Assembly (NCBI RefSeq): GCF_025558585.1
Contig: NZ_CP094723.1
Span: 1,302,001-1,366,000 of the forward strand
Length of the DNA stretch: 64,000 nt
Source of the DNA: Staphylococcus sp. IVB6214
GTDB taxonomy: Bacteria; Bacillota; Bacilli; Staphylococcales; Staphylococcaceae
Reading direction: 5' to 3'
Shown: one piece after another, positions 21,388 through 32,653 of the stretch
Numbering within the stretch: the first letter of the stretch is position 1
Layout: each line of letters begins with the position of its first letter
Translations under genes and position numbers: made by a program
Notes under the pieces: generated by a model
Told to the model about the DNA's origin: nothing
Databases searched by the model: none
What the model saw: the letters and a program-made list of their open reading frames with translations, nothing else

Positions 21388-23424
21388 TTATTTCGTTTCA
21401 AAAAGTTTATCGCCTGCTGCCACAGTTGATTCTGTTGTGTAATCTAAGTTTGTAATATCTGCTTGTGTCACAATGATTGGCGTAATATCACTTTTCGCAT
21501 GTTCTTTAATATAATCTAAATCAAATGTCATTAAAACATCACCTGTTTTAATTTCTTGTCCTTCTTCAACAAGAATATCGAAACATTGACCTTCTAATTT
21601 TACAGTATCTAAACCAACATGAATAAGTAACTCCAAGCCATCTTCAGAAGTTAGGCCAATCGCATGTTTTGTTGGGAAGACCATTTGTACACGACCGTTA
21701 AATGGCGCATATACTTTGCCTTCTGTTGGACGGATTGCGATACCGTCACCCATCATTTTTTCACTAAACACTTGGTCTGGTACTTCACTTAATGGAAGTA
21801 CTTCACCTTTTAATGGTGCAGCTACGAAATGATTAACATGTGCTTTGTTTGCTGTTTCAGCATCAACAACTGTTGCTTCGTCTTTATTGTCAAGGTCTAC
21901 TTTTGATTGAACAACTTGACCTGACATGATTTGTTGCATTTCATGTTTGATTTGATCTGACTTTGGACCAAAGATTGCTTGCATGTTGTTACCAACTTCA
22001 AGCACACCTGATGCACCTAAATCTTTCAAACGGCCCACATCTACTTGTGCTTTGTCATTAACTTCGACACGTAAACGCGTAATACATGCATCTAAATGTT
22101 TGATGTTTTCTTTACCACCCATTGCTTCTAATACTGCATATGGGAGTTCACCTGCAGATGTTTTTGCTGTTGTTGTTTGTTTGTCTTCACGACCCGGTGT
22201 TTTGTAGTTAAACTTCTTGATTAAGAATAAGAATAAGAAGTAGTAAATCACTGCATAAACAAGACCTATTGGAATTACAAGCCACCAAGCTGTTTGGTTA
22301 GGTAAAATACCGAGTAATACGAAATCGATAAAACCACCAGAGAAAGTATAACCAAGATGTAAATCAAGTATATACATAATAAAGAATGCTAAACCATCTA
22401 ACACCGCATGCACGAAGAATAATAATGGTGCAACGAATAAGAATGAGAATTCCATTGGTTCAGTAATACCAGTTAAGAATGATGTTAAAGCTGCTGACCC
22501 CATTAAACCTGCAACGACTTTTTTGTTTTCAGGTTTTGCTGTTTGATAGATTGCTAATGCTGCTGCTGGTAAACCGAACATCATAACAGGGAACTCACCT
22601 TGCATGAACTTACCAGCTGTTAAAGCACTACCTTCTTGTAACTGTTCAAAGAAGATACGTTGGTCACCACGAATGATTTCACCAGCGGCATTTGTATATG
22701 AACCGAATTCAAACCAGAATGGTGCATAGAAGATATGATGTAAACCAAACGGAATTAATAATCGTTTAATGAAACCGAATAAGAATACGGCAACACCAGT
22801 ATTCGCATCAAGCAAACCTTCACTAAATGCATTTAAACCACCTTGGATTGTAGGCCAGATCCAAGCCATTGGAAATGCTAATAAGAATGATGTAGCTGCC
22901 ATTGCAATTGGTACAAAGCGTTTACCAGCAAAGAAACCTAAATATGATGGTAAATCGATATTATAAAACTTGTTATAACACCATGCTGCTAAAGCACCGA
23001 TAATGATACCACCAAACACACCAGTTTGAAGTGTTGGGATACCTAAGATATTCGCATAACCACTTGCAGGATCAGAGACACTTTCAGCAGTTACATGTAA
23101 GAATGCACTCATCGTTTTATTCATTACAAGATAACCAACAAGCGCTGCAATCGCTGCAACACCATCGCCACCTGCTAAACCAATCGCAACACCCATAGCG
23201 AAGATAATCGGTAAGTTATCAAAAATGATACCGCCGGCACCTGTCATCATTTCTGCGACACTTTGTACGCCTCCATTTTGAAGGAATGGCAGATAACCTT
23301 GTAATGCGTCCCCTTGCATTGCTGTACCGATTGCAAGTAGTAAACCGGCAGCAGGTAAAATCGCAACTGGTAACATTAAAGCTTTACCAATACGTTGCAG
23401 TTGACCAAAGAATTTCTTCCACAC
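21388..23424 (-). CDS. ptsG: Glucose-specific PTS permease, EIICBA
   Basis: This membrane permease imports glucose and phosphorylates it using phosphate from HPr. I place the start at the GTG at 23424 ([10 protein letters not shown], 678 residues): GGAGG lies 8 bases upstream, while the ATG at 23439 has no binding site and overlaps that GGAGG. Domains: EIIC (about 1-410, many membrane helices), EIIB with phospho-cysteine in [12 protein letters not shown] (C447), and EIIA with H587 and the phospho-histidine in [11 protein letters not shown] (H602). It follows glcT and is preceded by an antitermination switch. Confidence 0.95.
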   Translation of the reverse strand: MWKKFFGQLQRIGKALMLPVAILPAAGLLLAIGTAMQGDALQGYLPFLQNGGVQSVAEMMTGAGGIIFDNLPIIFAMGVAIGLAGGDGVAAIAALVGYLVMNKTMSAFLHVTAESVSDPASGYANILGIPTLQTGVFGGIIIGALAAWCYNKFYNIDLPSYLGFFAGKRFVPIAMAATSFLLAFPMAWIWPTIQGGLNAFSEGLLDANTGVAVFLFGFIKRLLIPFGLHHIFYAPFWFEFGSYTNAAGEIIRGDQRIFFEQLQEGSALTAGKFMQGEFPVMMFGLPAAALAIYQTAKPENKKVVAGLMGSAALTSFLTGITEPMEFSFLFVAPLLFFVHAVLDGLAFFIMYILDLHLGYTFSGGFIDFVLLGILPNQTAWWLVIPIGLVYAVIYYFLFLFLIKKFNYKTPGREDKQTTTAKTSAGELPYAVLEAMGGKENIKHLDACITRLRVEVNDKAQVDVGRLKDLGASGVLEVGNNMQAIFGPKSDQIKHEMQQIMSGQVVQSKVDLDNKDEATVVDAETANKAHVNHFVAAPLKGEVLPLSEVPDQVFSEKMMGDGIAIRPTEGKVYAPFNGRVQMVFPTKHAIGLTSEDGLELLIHVGLDTVKLEGQCFDILVEEGQEIKTGDVLMTFDLDYIKEHAKSDITPIIVTQADITNLDYTTESTVAAGDKLFETK

Positions 23425-23451
23425 TGTACTAACCTCCATTTTTTAATGAAT

Positions 23452-23516
23452 TCAACACAAAAGGCATGAGTAAACAAACTGTGAATAACACGATTCCCAA
23501 TTTTCCACTCATGCCT
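23452..23516 (-). terminator. Conditional terminator in the ptsG leader
   Basis: On the minus strand AGGCATGAGT (23507-23516) pairs with ACTCATGCCT (23462-23471), followed by TTTTGTG, 38 bp before the ptsG start. Its left arm is also the right half of the RAT, so the two structures exclude each other. Confidence 0.85.
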
Positions 23517-23536
23517 AATCCTACTTAGTAACACGT
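23507..23536 (-). promoter_or_regulatory. RAT antiterminator target for GlcT
   Basis: The minus-strand RNA from 23536 to 23507 starts ACGTGTTACT and ends AGGCATGAGT. As I recall, this is the pattern of the Bacillus ptsG ribonucleic antiterminator. The two ends pair imperfectly with bulges, as RATs do. When GlcT binds, AGGCATGAGT is held away from the terminator. The RAT starts only 6 bases after the glcT stop codon. Confidence 0.8.
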
Positions 23537-23542
23537 TCTATA

Positions 23543-24391
23543 TTAAGATTTTTGAGATGCGAGTAGTAGTTGCTGAATATGCATCGTTAAATATGCTACC
23601 TCAGCTTCGTAAACATCTACATCTATTTGTGATTGAATCATTTTAATTATTTTTACAGCTACATTATAGCATAGCGGATATTGCGCTTTCAATAGTTTCT
23701 CAAAAGTTAATTCAATAGTTGCACGTTCTCCTTTTTTTAGACGTTGCAACAAAAAATGCATATGTCTAATATAACGTTGATACTGTAATGATGCTTTGTC
23801 GATATCAATTGCCAAATCATGCTCTATGAGGCGAATCGCACGATTGATTAATTCTGTCACTTGTTTTGTATTTTCAATGCTGATGTGTTCACTTTGTGAT
23901 GCAATATGCAATGCGATAAATCCAACTTCATCTTCAGGAAACATGACGTTCAATTGCAAGTTCAAGCGTGCTACAACACGTTTCGCAATTTGATACGCTT
24001 CTGGATAACTATATTTGGTTTCACTCAAAAATGGATTTGATATCAATTGATTGTTTTTGACACGTTTCAATGCAAAAATTAGATGATCAGTTAATGAAAC
24101 AATAAATGATTCATCGTTTTCAATCTGAAAGTGCGCCAATATAATTTGGACAGACTCTATAACTACACGAATCTCTTCTTCATTTGTCTGGTCTAGTAGT
24201 TGTAAATAATGATCTTGTTCTGTTTTATTTTGCAACTTGAAAACTTTCTCTATCATATCTAGATCTTTAATCATTGTGCCTGGCTTTTTGTTAAAACCAA
24301 TTCCCTTTCCAACTAAGACCACTTCAGTATCATTATCCTTACAAATTAACACATTATTGTTGAGGACTTTTGAAATTTTATATGTCTTCAT
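23543..24391 (-). CDS. glcT: Transcription antiterminator GlcT (BglG/SacY family)
   Basis: This RNA-binding regulator stabilises the RAT in the ptsG leader when glucose is present. The ATG at 24391 (MKTYKISKVLNNNV, 282 residues) has AGAGGAAG upstream. Residues 1-60 are the CAT RNA-binding domain, with GKGIGFNKKPG. PRD1 (about 65-170) and PRD2 (about 170-280) follow, with the conserved histidines in SLTDHLIF, GFIALHIA, RYIRHMHF and YLTMHIQ that accept PTS phosphate. It lies directly upstream of its predicted target. Confidence 0.93.
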   Translation of the reverse strand: MKTYKISKVLNNNVLICKDNDTEVVLVGKGIGFNKKPGTMIKDLDMIEKVFKLQNKTEQDHYLQLLDQTNEEEIRVVIESVQIILAHFQIENDESFIVSLTDHLIFALKRVKNNQLISNPFLSETKYSYPEAYQIAKRVVARLNLQLNVMFPEDEVGFIALHIASQSEHISIENTKQVTELINRAIRLIEHDLAIDIDKASLQYQRYIRHMHFLLQRLKKGERATIELTFEKLLKAQYPLCYNVAVKIIKMIQSQIDVDVYEAEVAYLTMHIQQLLLASQKS

Positions 24392-24465
24392 GCAATCTTC
24401 CTCTCTCGCCATTCACCCCAAATTATATCGACTATTTTGTATATTGAAAAGTCATATTGTCATAA

Positions 24466-24509
24466 AAGAAAACTGAGTGAACAATCTTTTATGACTGTTC
24501 ACTCAGTTT
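24466..24509 (-). terminator. Terminator of alsT
   Basis: ACTGAGTGAACA and TGTTCACTCAGT form a perfect 12-bp stem 15 bp past the alsT stop. On the minus strand it is followed by TTTTCTTTT. Confidence 0.85.
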
Positions 24510-24523
24510 ATCATATCATTATT

Positions 24524-25981
24524 TTATTTTTTCAAGTTCTTAGATTGGTCTCCCCAACATTCAATACCGAATAAGTTAATTTCTAACTCTTCTGGTTTGA
24601 ATAGCGGACGTTTACCTGCTCTGCGTTGTTTTTGATAATCCTTCATGACTGCAAATGCAATGTTTGATAATGCAATAATCGCAATTAAGTTGACGATCGC
24701 CATCAATCCCATGAATAAGTCAGCAGTACTCCAAACTGTTTCAGTTTTAACGACTGCACCTACGAATACAAGGACAACAACTAAGCAACGGAAAATGAAT
24801 AATGCTATTTTACTGTTAGTTAAAAACTCTAAGTTTGATTGACCGTAGTAGTAGTTTCCGATTACTGATGAAAATGCAAATAATGCAATCGCAACTGTTA
24901 AGAAAATACCCCCAGCACTACCAAGATGTTCATTTAATGCAGATTGTGTAACTGCCACACCTTGTTTTGCATCTTCACCAAATTCTAAACCTGAGTAGAG
25001 TAAGATCATAATTGCTGTTGCTGTACATACTAAGATTGTATCGAAGAACACACCGAGTGACTGGATTAAACCTTGTTTAACCGGATGTGATACAGCAGCT
25101 GTTGCAGCTGCGTTCGGCGCCGAACCCATACCAGCTTCGTTTGAGAATAAACCACGTTTAATCCCTTGTAATACAGCAAAACCTACCGCACCACCAGCAG
25201 CTTGATCAATACCGAATGCACTTTTAATGATTGTCAGAATCATCGGTATGATTTGATCAAAATGCATAAATAGAATAATCAATACCATAGCAACATAAAT
25301 GATTGCCATAAATGGAACAATCGCAGATGATAAGTTTGCGATACTACGCACACCACCAAATATGATGATTGCAGTTAGAATAGCAAGGATAATTCCCGTA
25401 ATAACTGGACTTATACTATATTGTGTTTGTAATGATTCTGCAATCGTATTTGATTGTACCGTGTTGAACACGAATGCAAATGTTACTGTAATTAATATTG
25501 CGAACACTACACCTAACCATTTTTGGTTAATACCTTTAGTGATGTAGTATGCAGGTCCACCACGATAGCCACCTTCTTCATCATGTACTTTGTACACTTG
25601 TGCTAAAGTTGCTTCAATAAATGCACTTGCTGCCCCTACAATCGCAATGATCCACATCCAAAATACTGCACCTGGACCCCCTAATACGATTGCTGTCGCA
25701 ACACCGGCAATGTTTCCGGTACCAACACGAGATCCTGCACTAATGGCGAAAGCTTGGAATGAAGAAATTCCTTTTTCACCAGAATCAAGCGTTTCTGGTT
25801 TTTCCTTGATGGCACGGAACATTTCTGGAATCCATCTAATTTGAACAAATCGAGAACTGATGGTAAAAAAGATACCAGCAGTCAACAATAGACCAATTAG
25901 ATATTGTGACCAGATTAAGTCGTTCCCAACTTCAACTATTGTTTTAAACCAATCAGGAATTAAACTATCAAAATCTCTCAT
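24524..25981 (-). CDS. alsT: Sodium:alanine/glycine symporter (AGCS family)
   Basis: This protein is a Na+-coupled amino-acid importer of the AlsT/AGCS family, with about ten membrane helices. The ATG at 25981 (MRDFDSLIPDWF, 485 residues) has AAGAGTG upstream; the GTG at 25990 has no better site. Family motifs include SAGSRVGTGNIAGVATAI near residue 80, GGPGAVFWMW, and RGLFSNEAGMGSAPNAAA near residue 280. In B. subtilis and staphylococci such proteins may carry glutamine or alanine; the substrate is not decidable. It follows parC on the same strand. Confidence 0.9.
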   Translation of the reverse strand: MRDFDSLIPDWFKTIVEVGNDLIWSQYLIGLLLTAGIFFTISSRFVQIRWIPEMFRAIKEKPETLDSGEKGISSFQAFAISAGSRVGTGNIAGVATAIVLGGPGAVFWMWIIAIVGAASAFIEATLAQVYKVHDEEGGYRGGPAYYITKGINQKWLGVVFAILITVTFAFVFNTVQSNTIAESLQTQYSISPVITGIILAILTAIIIFGGVRSIANLSSAIVPFMAIIYVAMVLIILFMHFDQIIPMILTIIKSAFGIDQAAGGAVGFAVLQGIKRGLFSNEAGMGSAPNAAATAAVSHPVKQGLIQSLGVFFDTILVCTATAIMILLYSGLEFGEDAKQGVAVTQSALNEHLGSAGGIFLTVAIALFAFSSVIGNYYYGQSNLEFLTNSKIALFIFRCLVVVLVFVGAVVKTETVWSTADLFMGLMAIVNLIAIIALSNIAFAVMKDYQKQRRAGKRPLFKPEELEINLFGIECWGDQSKNLKK

Positions 25982-26022
25982 TAATATCACTCTTTACTAT
26001 TAGATTTTCATATCATTCTTTA

Positions 26023-26040
26023 AATACAACTAGTTGTATT
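26023..26040. promoter_or_regulatory. Perfect 18-bp palindrome upstream of alsT
   Basis: AATACAACTAGTTGTATT is exactly self-complementary and lies 42 bp before the alsT start. It lacks a loop and T-tract, so it looks like a dimeric-repressor operator more than a terminator. The cognate regulator is unknown. Confidence 0.45.
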
Positions 26041-26078
26041 CTATCATCAATATTTAAAAGTGACTATAAAATTTTTAA

Positions 26079-28492
26079 TTATTCACTAACATAAAGATTT
26101 TTTACTTCACCAAACGTAGTCGTATCAACAACAAATGAACCATTTGTATATTGCTCAGATAGATGTATTTTGTTAATTTGCCCAATATGTTCATCTTCAT
26201 CTGAAATTAAATGATATTGTGCAGTAGACGCATCACATACACGTGCAGCCACGATACGATGCGGTTGTTTTTTTAATTCCTTCAGTAGTGTAATACCACG
26301 TTGCGCACGCTTCGCCACTTGAAGCACATTAAACCCAATACGCTTCAATGCACCACGCTGTGTGGCAATCAATACAGTATCCGCTTCGCTAACTATGTTA
26401 GCCATCACAACATGATCTCCAGCTTTCAAGTTAATAGCTTTCACACCACTTGTACGAATGCCTGTTGTAGGCAATTCGGAAATTGGATATGTCAGTGACA
26501 TCCCCTTGTAAGACAGTAATGTCACGAGCTGTTCAGGTTTAGTTACATCTACTTTCACAGCACTGATAACTGAATCATCATCTTTTAGTTTCATTGCAAC
26601 AAGCGGTTTTGAATGACGTGCTGTTTTATAGTGAGACAACGTTGTCATTTTAATCATACCGTTACGTGTTGTTGTCATAATTGCTGCATGATCATCAAAC
26701 TTAAACACAACATCATAATCAATAATCATTTCATCTTCATCAATCGATGCAATTTGTGAGATATGTTGCCCCAAATCTTTCCATTTGATATCAGGAATTT
26801 TGTGCACAGGCACAGATAAATAACGTCCTTTATTCGTAAAAACGAGTGCCGTATCTTGGGTATTTACTTCTAGGCATTTAATGACATGATCATTTGTTTT
26901 CAAGCCAATTTCTTCTTTACCAGAAGCATTATAGCTACGTAAGGATGTTCGCTTCATATATCCTTCGTGCGTTACGCTTACCATTACAACTTCACTAGGT
27001 ACAAGGACTTCTTTATCAATTTTTATCTCAGCAATCTCTGCTTCAATCGTTGACAATCTCTGATCTTTAAATTGTTTCTTAATTTCTTCTAATTCTGTTT
27101 TAATCACATTTAACAATGCTTGATGATCATTTAAAATATGTTGAAGCCCAGCGATTTTATTTGCTAACGCATCGTGCTCTTCTTGCAAAGCCACAATATC
27201 GGTATTCGTTAGGCGATACAGTTGCAACATGACAATTGCTTCCGCTTGTGCTTCGGTAAAATCATAAGTTGCTACTAAGTTATCTTTGGCGTCACGTTTG
27301 TTTTTCGACTCACGAATTAAAGCAATGACTTCATCCAAAATAGACAGTGCTTTCATCAGACCTTCTACAATATGCATGCGGTCTTCAGCATGTTTTAAGT
27401 CGAATTTTGTGCGGCGTGAAACAACTTCAATTTGGTGACTTAAATAGCAATCGATAATTTGCTTAATACCCATCAACTTTGGACGACCATCACTAATTGC
27501 AACCATATTGAAGTTATATGCGACTTGTAAATCAGTGTTTTTGAATAAGTAATTAAGGATTGCTGACGCATTGATATCTTTTTTCAGTTCAATTGCAATT
27601 CTCAAACCGCTTCGATCAGTCTCATCACGTACTTCGATAATCCCTTCAACTTTTTTATCCGCACGCAGTTCATCAATTTTTTTAACGAGATTCCCTTTAT
27701 TCACTTCATAAGGAATTTCCGTTACAATAATTTGACTGCGGCCATTTCGTAACGTTTCGGTTTCAGTTTTTGCACGTACGATCACCTTGCCTTTACCTGT
27801 CTCATACGCTTTTTGGATGCCGTCAATGCCTTGAATAATACCGCCCGTTGGGAAGTCAGGCCCTTTGATATACTTCATCAATTGCTTCACAGTCATATCC
27901 GGGTTGTCGATCAATTTCAACGTAGCCGTAATCACTTCTGCTAAGTTATGCGGTGGAATATCTGTCGCATAACCTGCCGAGATACCAGTAGAACCATTGA
28001 TCAATAAGTTAGGCAATCGTGCAGGCAACACCATGGGTTCCATTTGTGTATCATCATAGTTTGGAACAAAATCAACTGTTTCTTTGTTCAAATCACGCAA
28101 CAGTTGTTCAGATAGTTGACTTAACTTTGCTTCTGTATAACGCATCGCTGCCGGTGGGTCATTGTCAATACTCCCGTTATTCCCGTGCATTTCAACGAGT
28201 AAATGGCGCAACTTCCAATCTTGACTCAAACGTACCATGGCATCGTATACAGAACTATCACCATGGGGATGAAGGTTCCCAATAACATCACCGACTGTTT
28301 TGGCACTTTTACGGAAATTTTTATCGTAAGTATTTCCACTTGAATACATCGAATATAAAATACGTCTTTGTACAGGTTTTAAACCATCACGAACATCCGG
28401 TAAGGCACGTTCTTGGATAATGTATTTACTGTATCGTCCAAAACGGTCGCCTATTACATCTTCTAACGGTAAACTTTGTATTACCTCAGCCA

Positions 28493-28493
<1 letters not shown>
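26079..28493 (-). CDS. parC: DNA topoisomerase IV subunit A
   Basis: This subunit breaks and rejoins DNA during chromosome decatenation. Its 804 residues contain the catalytic tyrosine in AMRYTEAK (Y119) and a C-terminal beta-pinwheel (about 490-800). The quinolone region [11 protein letters not shown] has S80 and D84. S80 is the susceptible residue; D84 replaces the E found in S. aureus, but aspartate is natural in several other staphylococci. The start codon overlaps the parE stop by one base (TAATG), so the genes are translationally coupled. Confidence 0.97.
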
Positions 28494-30502
<2,009 letters not shown>

Positions 30503-30608
30503 CTACAAACATACGTTCGTTTATCAAACTATACAATAGATATTCTTATATAAAACCTACAAAAATGCAAGTCACAAATGAAAGAAACCAGCGAAACAAA
30601 GGCTTTTA

Positions 30609-30985
30609 TCAGTGACTTTGACATAAAAATGGGTACTCTGGAAATTCATGAGCTGGTAGGCCAAAAAGGGATTCTTCTGTGAAATTGCCACAATTGCGCC
30701 CCATCATTTGCACATACTCAACACTTAATCGCAGTTGTTCCGCATTCAATTGCAAAATCAGTGATGCTAACAACCAATAAAAAACCCCCTATTGTGATTG
30801 AGAATAGGAGGCAAAAATCCATTCGAGCTGTATATTAAGTGCATCACACCATCTTATATAAAGCGACACTATTGTATATTGACTTACTTTAACCTTAAAC
30901 ATATCTGCCATAGATTGCAAGCGTTAACAAGATTTGAATCCCGTTGTTATCTTATATCCAAAGTAATCACAGTAAAGTTTTATAG
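30609..30985 (-). pseudogene. Decayed XRE-type helix-turn-helix regulator
   Basis: One minus-strand frame stays protein-like over about 125 codons but is broken by in-frame stops at 30924-30926 (TAA) and 30789-30791 (TAG); it ends at the TGA at 30609. The central part reads RLQSMADMFKVKVSQYTI, like helices 2-3 of an XRE/Cro domain. It is followed by RWCDALNIQLEWIF, the usual end of such domains, and a C-terminal tail ending EFPEYPFLCQSH. No start codon with a binding site is visible; the upper limit is approximate. The assignment is by eye. Confidence 0.5.
30785..30811 (-). terminator. Terminator-like hairpin inside the decayed regulator
   Basis: On the minus strand CCTCCTATT pairs with AATAGGGGG around a 9-base loop and is followed by TTTTTTATT. 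Because it falls in the pseudogene frame, it may be accidental, or it may terminate an unknown minus-strand transcript starting upstream of plsY. Confidence 0.4.
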
Positions 30986-31051
30986 AAAATACATGACGAT
31001 ATATGAATTTATGTTAAAATAAGAGCAGGTACTAAAAGGATGTGAACATAC

Positions 31052-31633
31052 ATGGCATTATGCCTTTTATTTATTGCAAGTTATTTAATCGGATCCATTC
31101 CAAGTGGTTATCTGATCGGTAAAATATTTTTCAACAAAGACATTCGTAATTACGGTAGCGGGAATATGGGTGCCACAAATAGTTTCCGAGTACTCGGAAA
31201 GCCCGCTGGTTTTGCTGTAACATTTTTTGATATTCTTAAAGGGACGATCGTTGTGTTCCTACCTTTATGGTTCAACGTTGATGTCCATGGCCTTATCGTG
31301 GGTATTTTCGCCATTATCGGTCATGTGTATCCCATCTATTTAAAATTTCGTGGTGGGAAAGCTGTCGCAACAAGTGCTGGCGTTCTATTAGGTGTCAATC
31401 CTTGGCTATTCCTTATACTCGTTGGTGTTTTCTTTATTACACTCTATTTATCAAAATATGTTTCTCTATCAAGCATAGTCGGAGCAAGTTGCTGCGTGAT
31501 TGGATCACTCATCGTTCATGACTACATTTTGCTTGTTGTTAGCTTTGCTGTTACATGTTTGTTGATATTCCGACATACGAGTAATATTAAACGCATCTTG
31601 AATGGAACAGAACCTAAGATAAAGTGGATGTAA
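31052..31633 (+). CDS. plsY: Glycerol-3-phosphate acyltransferase PlsY
   Basis: This integral membrane enzyme acylates glycerol 3-phosphate using acyl-phosphate from PlsX, starting phospholipid synthesis. Its 193 residues hold the three PlsY motifs: [30 protein letters not shown] and the [13 protein letters not shown] loop, and the typical ending EPKIKWM. It has about five membrane helices. Only a weak AAGGATGTG precedes the ATG. It is monocistronic and divergent from parE. Confidence 0.95.
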   Translation: MALCLLFIASYLIGSIPSGYLIGKIFFNKDIRNYGSGNMGATNSFRVLGKPAGFAVTFFDILKGTIVVFLPLWFNVDVHGLIVGIFAIIGHVYPIYLKFRGGKAVATSAGVLLGVNPWLFLILVGVFFITLYLSKYVSLSSIVGASCCVIGSLIVHDYILLVVSFAVTCLLIFRHTSNIKRILNGTEPKIKWM

Positions 31634-31712
31634 GCACGACAGTTGATTTCAGCATATAACAAGCTACAATTAAAGCATATACTGCTTTAAAGATGAAGGA
31701 GGCGTTTTGCGC

Positions 31713-32015
31713 ATGAATTTAGAATTAACCCCAAAAGCTGTTGAATGGTTCAAACAAGAACTTGAATTACCTGAAGCTGGTAAAGTACTTCATTTTGTTG
31801 TTCGTTACGGTGGCGAGTTCCAGTTAAAACAAGGATTCAGTCCTGCATTTAATGTTGACTTTCTAAAGGACATCAATGAAGTTGGTTATGAAACAACTTT
31901 TGATGACTTACATGTTGTGATTGCAGAAAAAGACGTATGGTACTATGAAGATCATCAACTAACAATTGATATTGAAAATGACGAAATTGTTTATCGTGCT
32001 CAAGTAAAAAATTAA
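31713..32015 (+). CDS. HesB/IscA-like domain protein (YneR type)
   Basis: This 100-residue cytosolic protein has the HesB-like fold ([14 protein letters not shown]) but no cysteine anywhere, so it lacks the cysteines that bind Fe-S clusters in true IscA. It is typical of the YneR subgroup of unknown role. I prefer the ATG at 31713, with AAGGAGG about 10 bases upstream; a TTG at 31707 is possible. Its stop codon lies inside a heptamer repeat (32011-32038). Confidence 0.75.
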   Translation: MNLELTPKAVEWFKQELELPEAGKVLHFVVRYGGEFQLKQGFSPAFNVDFLKDINEVGYETTFDDLHVVIAEKDVWYYEDHQLTIDIENDEIVYRAQVKN

Positions 32016-32038
32016 GAATTAAGAATTAAGAATTAAGA
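32011..32038. repeat. Four tandem copies of ATTAAGA
   Basis: Four perfect copies of the heptamer ATTAAGA run from 32011 to 32038. The first copy supplies the TAA stop of the HesB-like gene. A change in copy number would not alter the protein but would move the terminator at 32038-32082. Confidence 0.9.
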
Positions 32039-32082
32039 AAGAACCAATCAATAAGCGCCACGCCTATTGATTGGTTCTTTTT
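32038..32082. terminator. Bidirectional terminator, overlapping thioesterase 3' end
   Basis: AAAGAACCAATCAATA pairs with TATTGATTGGTTCTTT and is flanked by T-tracts. The last codons and TAG stop of the thioesterase gene on the minus strand (to 32064) form one arm of the stem. Confidence 0.85.
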
Positions 32083-32525
32083 AGTTCAAGGTTTTCTCCT
32101 TCTTTGTTTCGCTTATCAACATCATTGTATACGTCATACCAATTTGGAAAAGCTTTATCAAGGCGAAGCGGTCTGCCCTCTTCCTTAGTAATAATCACAT
32201 TGTCAGTATAACCTGTTGTGACAATCTCCCCGTCAGAATTATAAATCTCATATTGGTAACGAGAGCGTAATCGAGAAAACTTAGAGACCCACGTTTTTAC
32301 AGTTACTTTTTCAGGGTATCCCACACTTTTTTTGTATTGAACATTCAATTCTGTCACAGGTGATACGACGCCCTGTTGTTCCATTTCCATATAGTCAAGG
32401 CCTAACTTTCGAATGTAGTCCGTACGTGCTACTTCAAACCATGTCGCATAGTTACCATGATATACAACACCCATTTGATCTGTTTCTTGGTAGCGCACTT
32501 CTATTTCCGTTAATGCATATAACAT
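32064..32525 (-). CDS. Acyl-CoA thioesterase, hotdog fold (YbgC/YneP type)
   Basis: This 153-residue hotdog protein belongs to the 4-hydroxybenzoyl-CoA thioesterase-like family. The hallmark VRYQETDQMGVVYHGNYATWFEVART near residue 10 contains the catalytic aspartate region. The natural acyl substrate is unknown. AGAGAGGT lies upstream of the ATG at 32525. Its C-terminal residues RTNQ are encoded by the stem of the shared terminator. It lies downstream of acnA, separated by a terminator. Confidence 0.85.
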   Translation of the reverse strand: MLYALTEIEVRYQETDQMGVVYHGNYATWFEVARTDYIRKLGLDYMEMEQQGVVSPVTELNVQYKKSVGYPEKVTVKTWVSKFSRLRSRYQYEIYNSDGEIVTTGYTDNVIITKEEGRPLRLDKAFPNWYDVYNDVDKRNKEGENLELKRTNQ

Positions 32526-32603
32526 AACTATAAACCTCTCTCTAAAGTATTATTGAGATTATCTTATCACAAATCATGTTTGTCACATAAGCAAATTGAA
32601 TTG

Positions 32604-32638
32604 AAAAACGGATACAGTCATAAGTAACTGTATCCGTC
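32604..32638 (-). terminator. Terminator of acnA
   Basis: ACGGATACAGT pairs perfectly with ACTGTATCCGT; on the minus strand TTTTTCAATT follows. It starts 16 bp past the acnA stop. Confidence 0.9.
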
Positions 32639-32653
32639 TATTGGATGTCTGTA

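Noticed and set aside
28200..28285. Possible quinolone-resistance change in ParC (D84 instead of E84)
   Set aside because: Position 80 is serine (susceptible), and aspartate at 84 is, to my knowledge, natural in several staphylococci.
30915..30955. Segment resembling a tRNA T-arm (AGATTTGAATCCCGTT)
   Set aside because: No acceptor stem, anticodon arm or D-arm can be built around it.
30798..31022. 74-codon plus-strand frame preceded by an AGGAGG-like sequence
   Set aside because: It starts at a TTG and the AGGAGG lies inside the frame. The composition is random-looking, and it runs antisense to the more convincing decayed XRE regulator.
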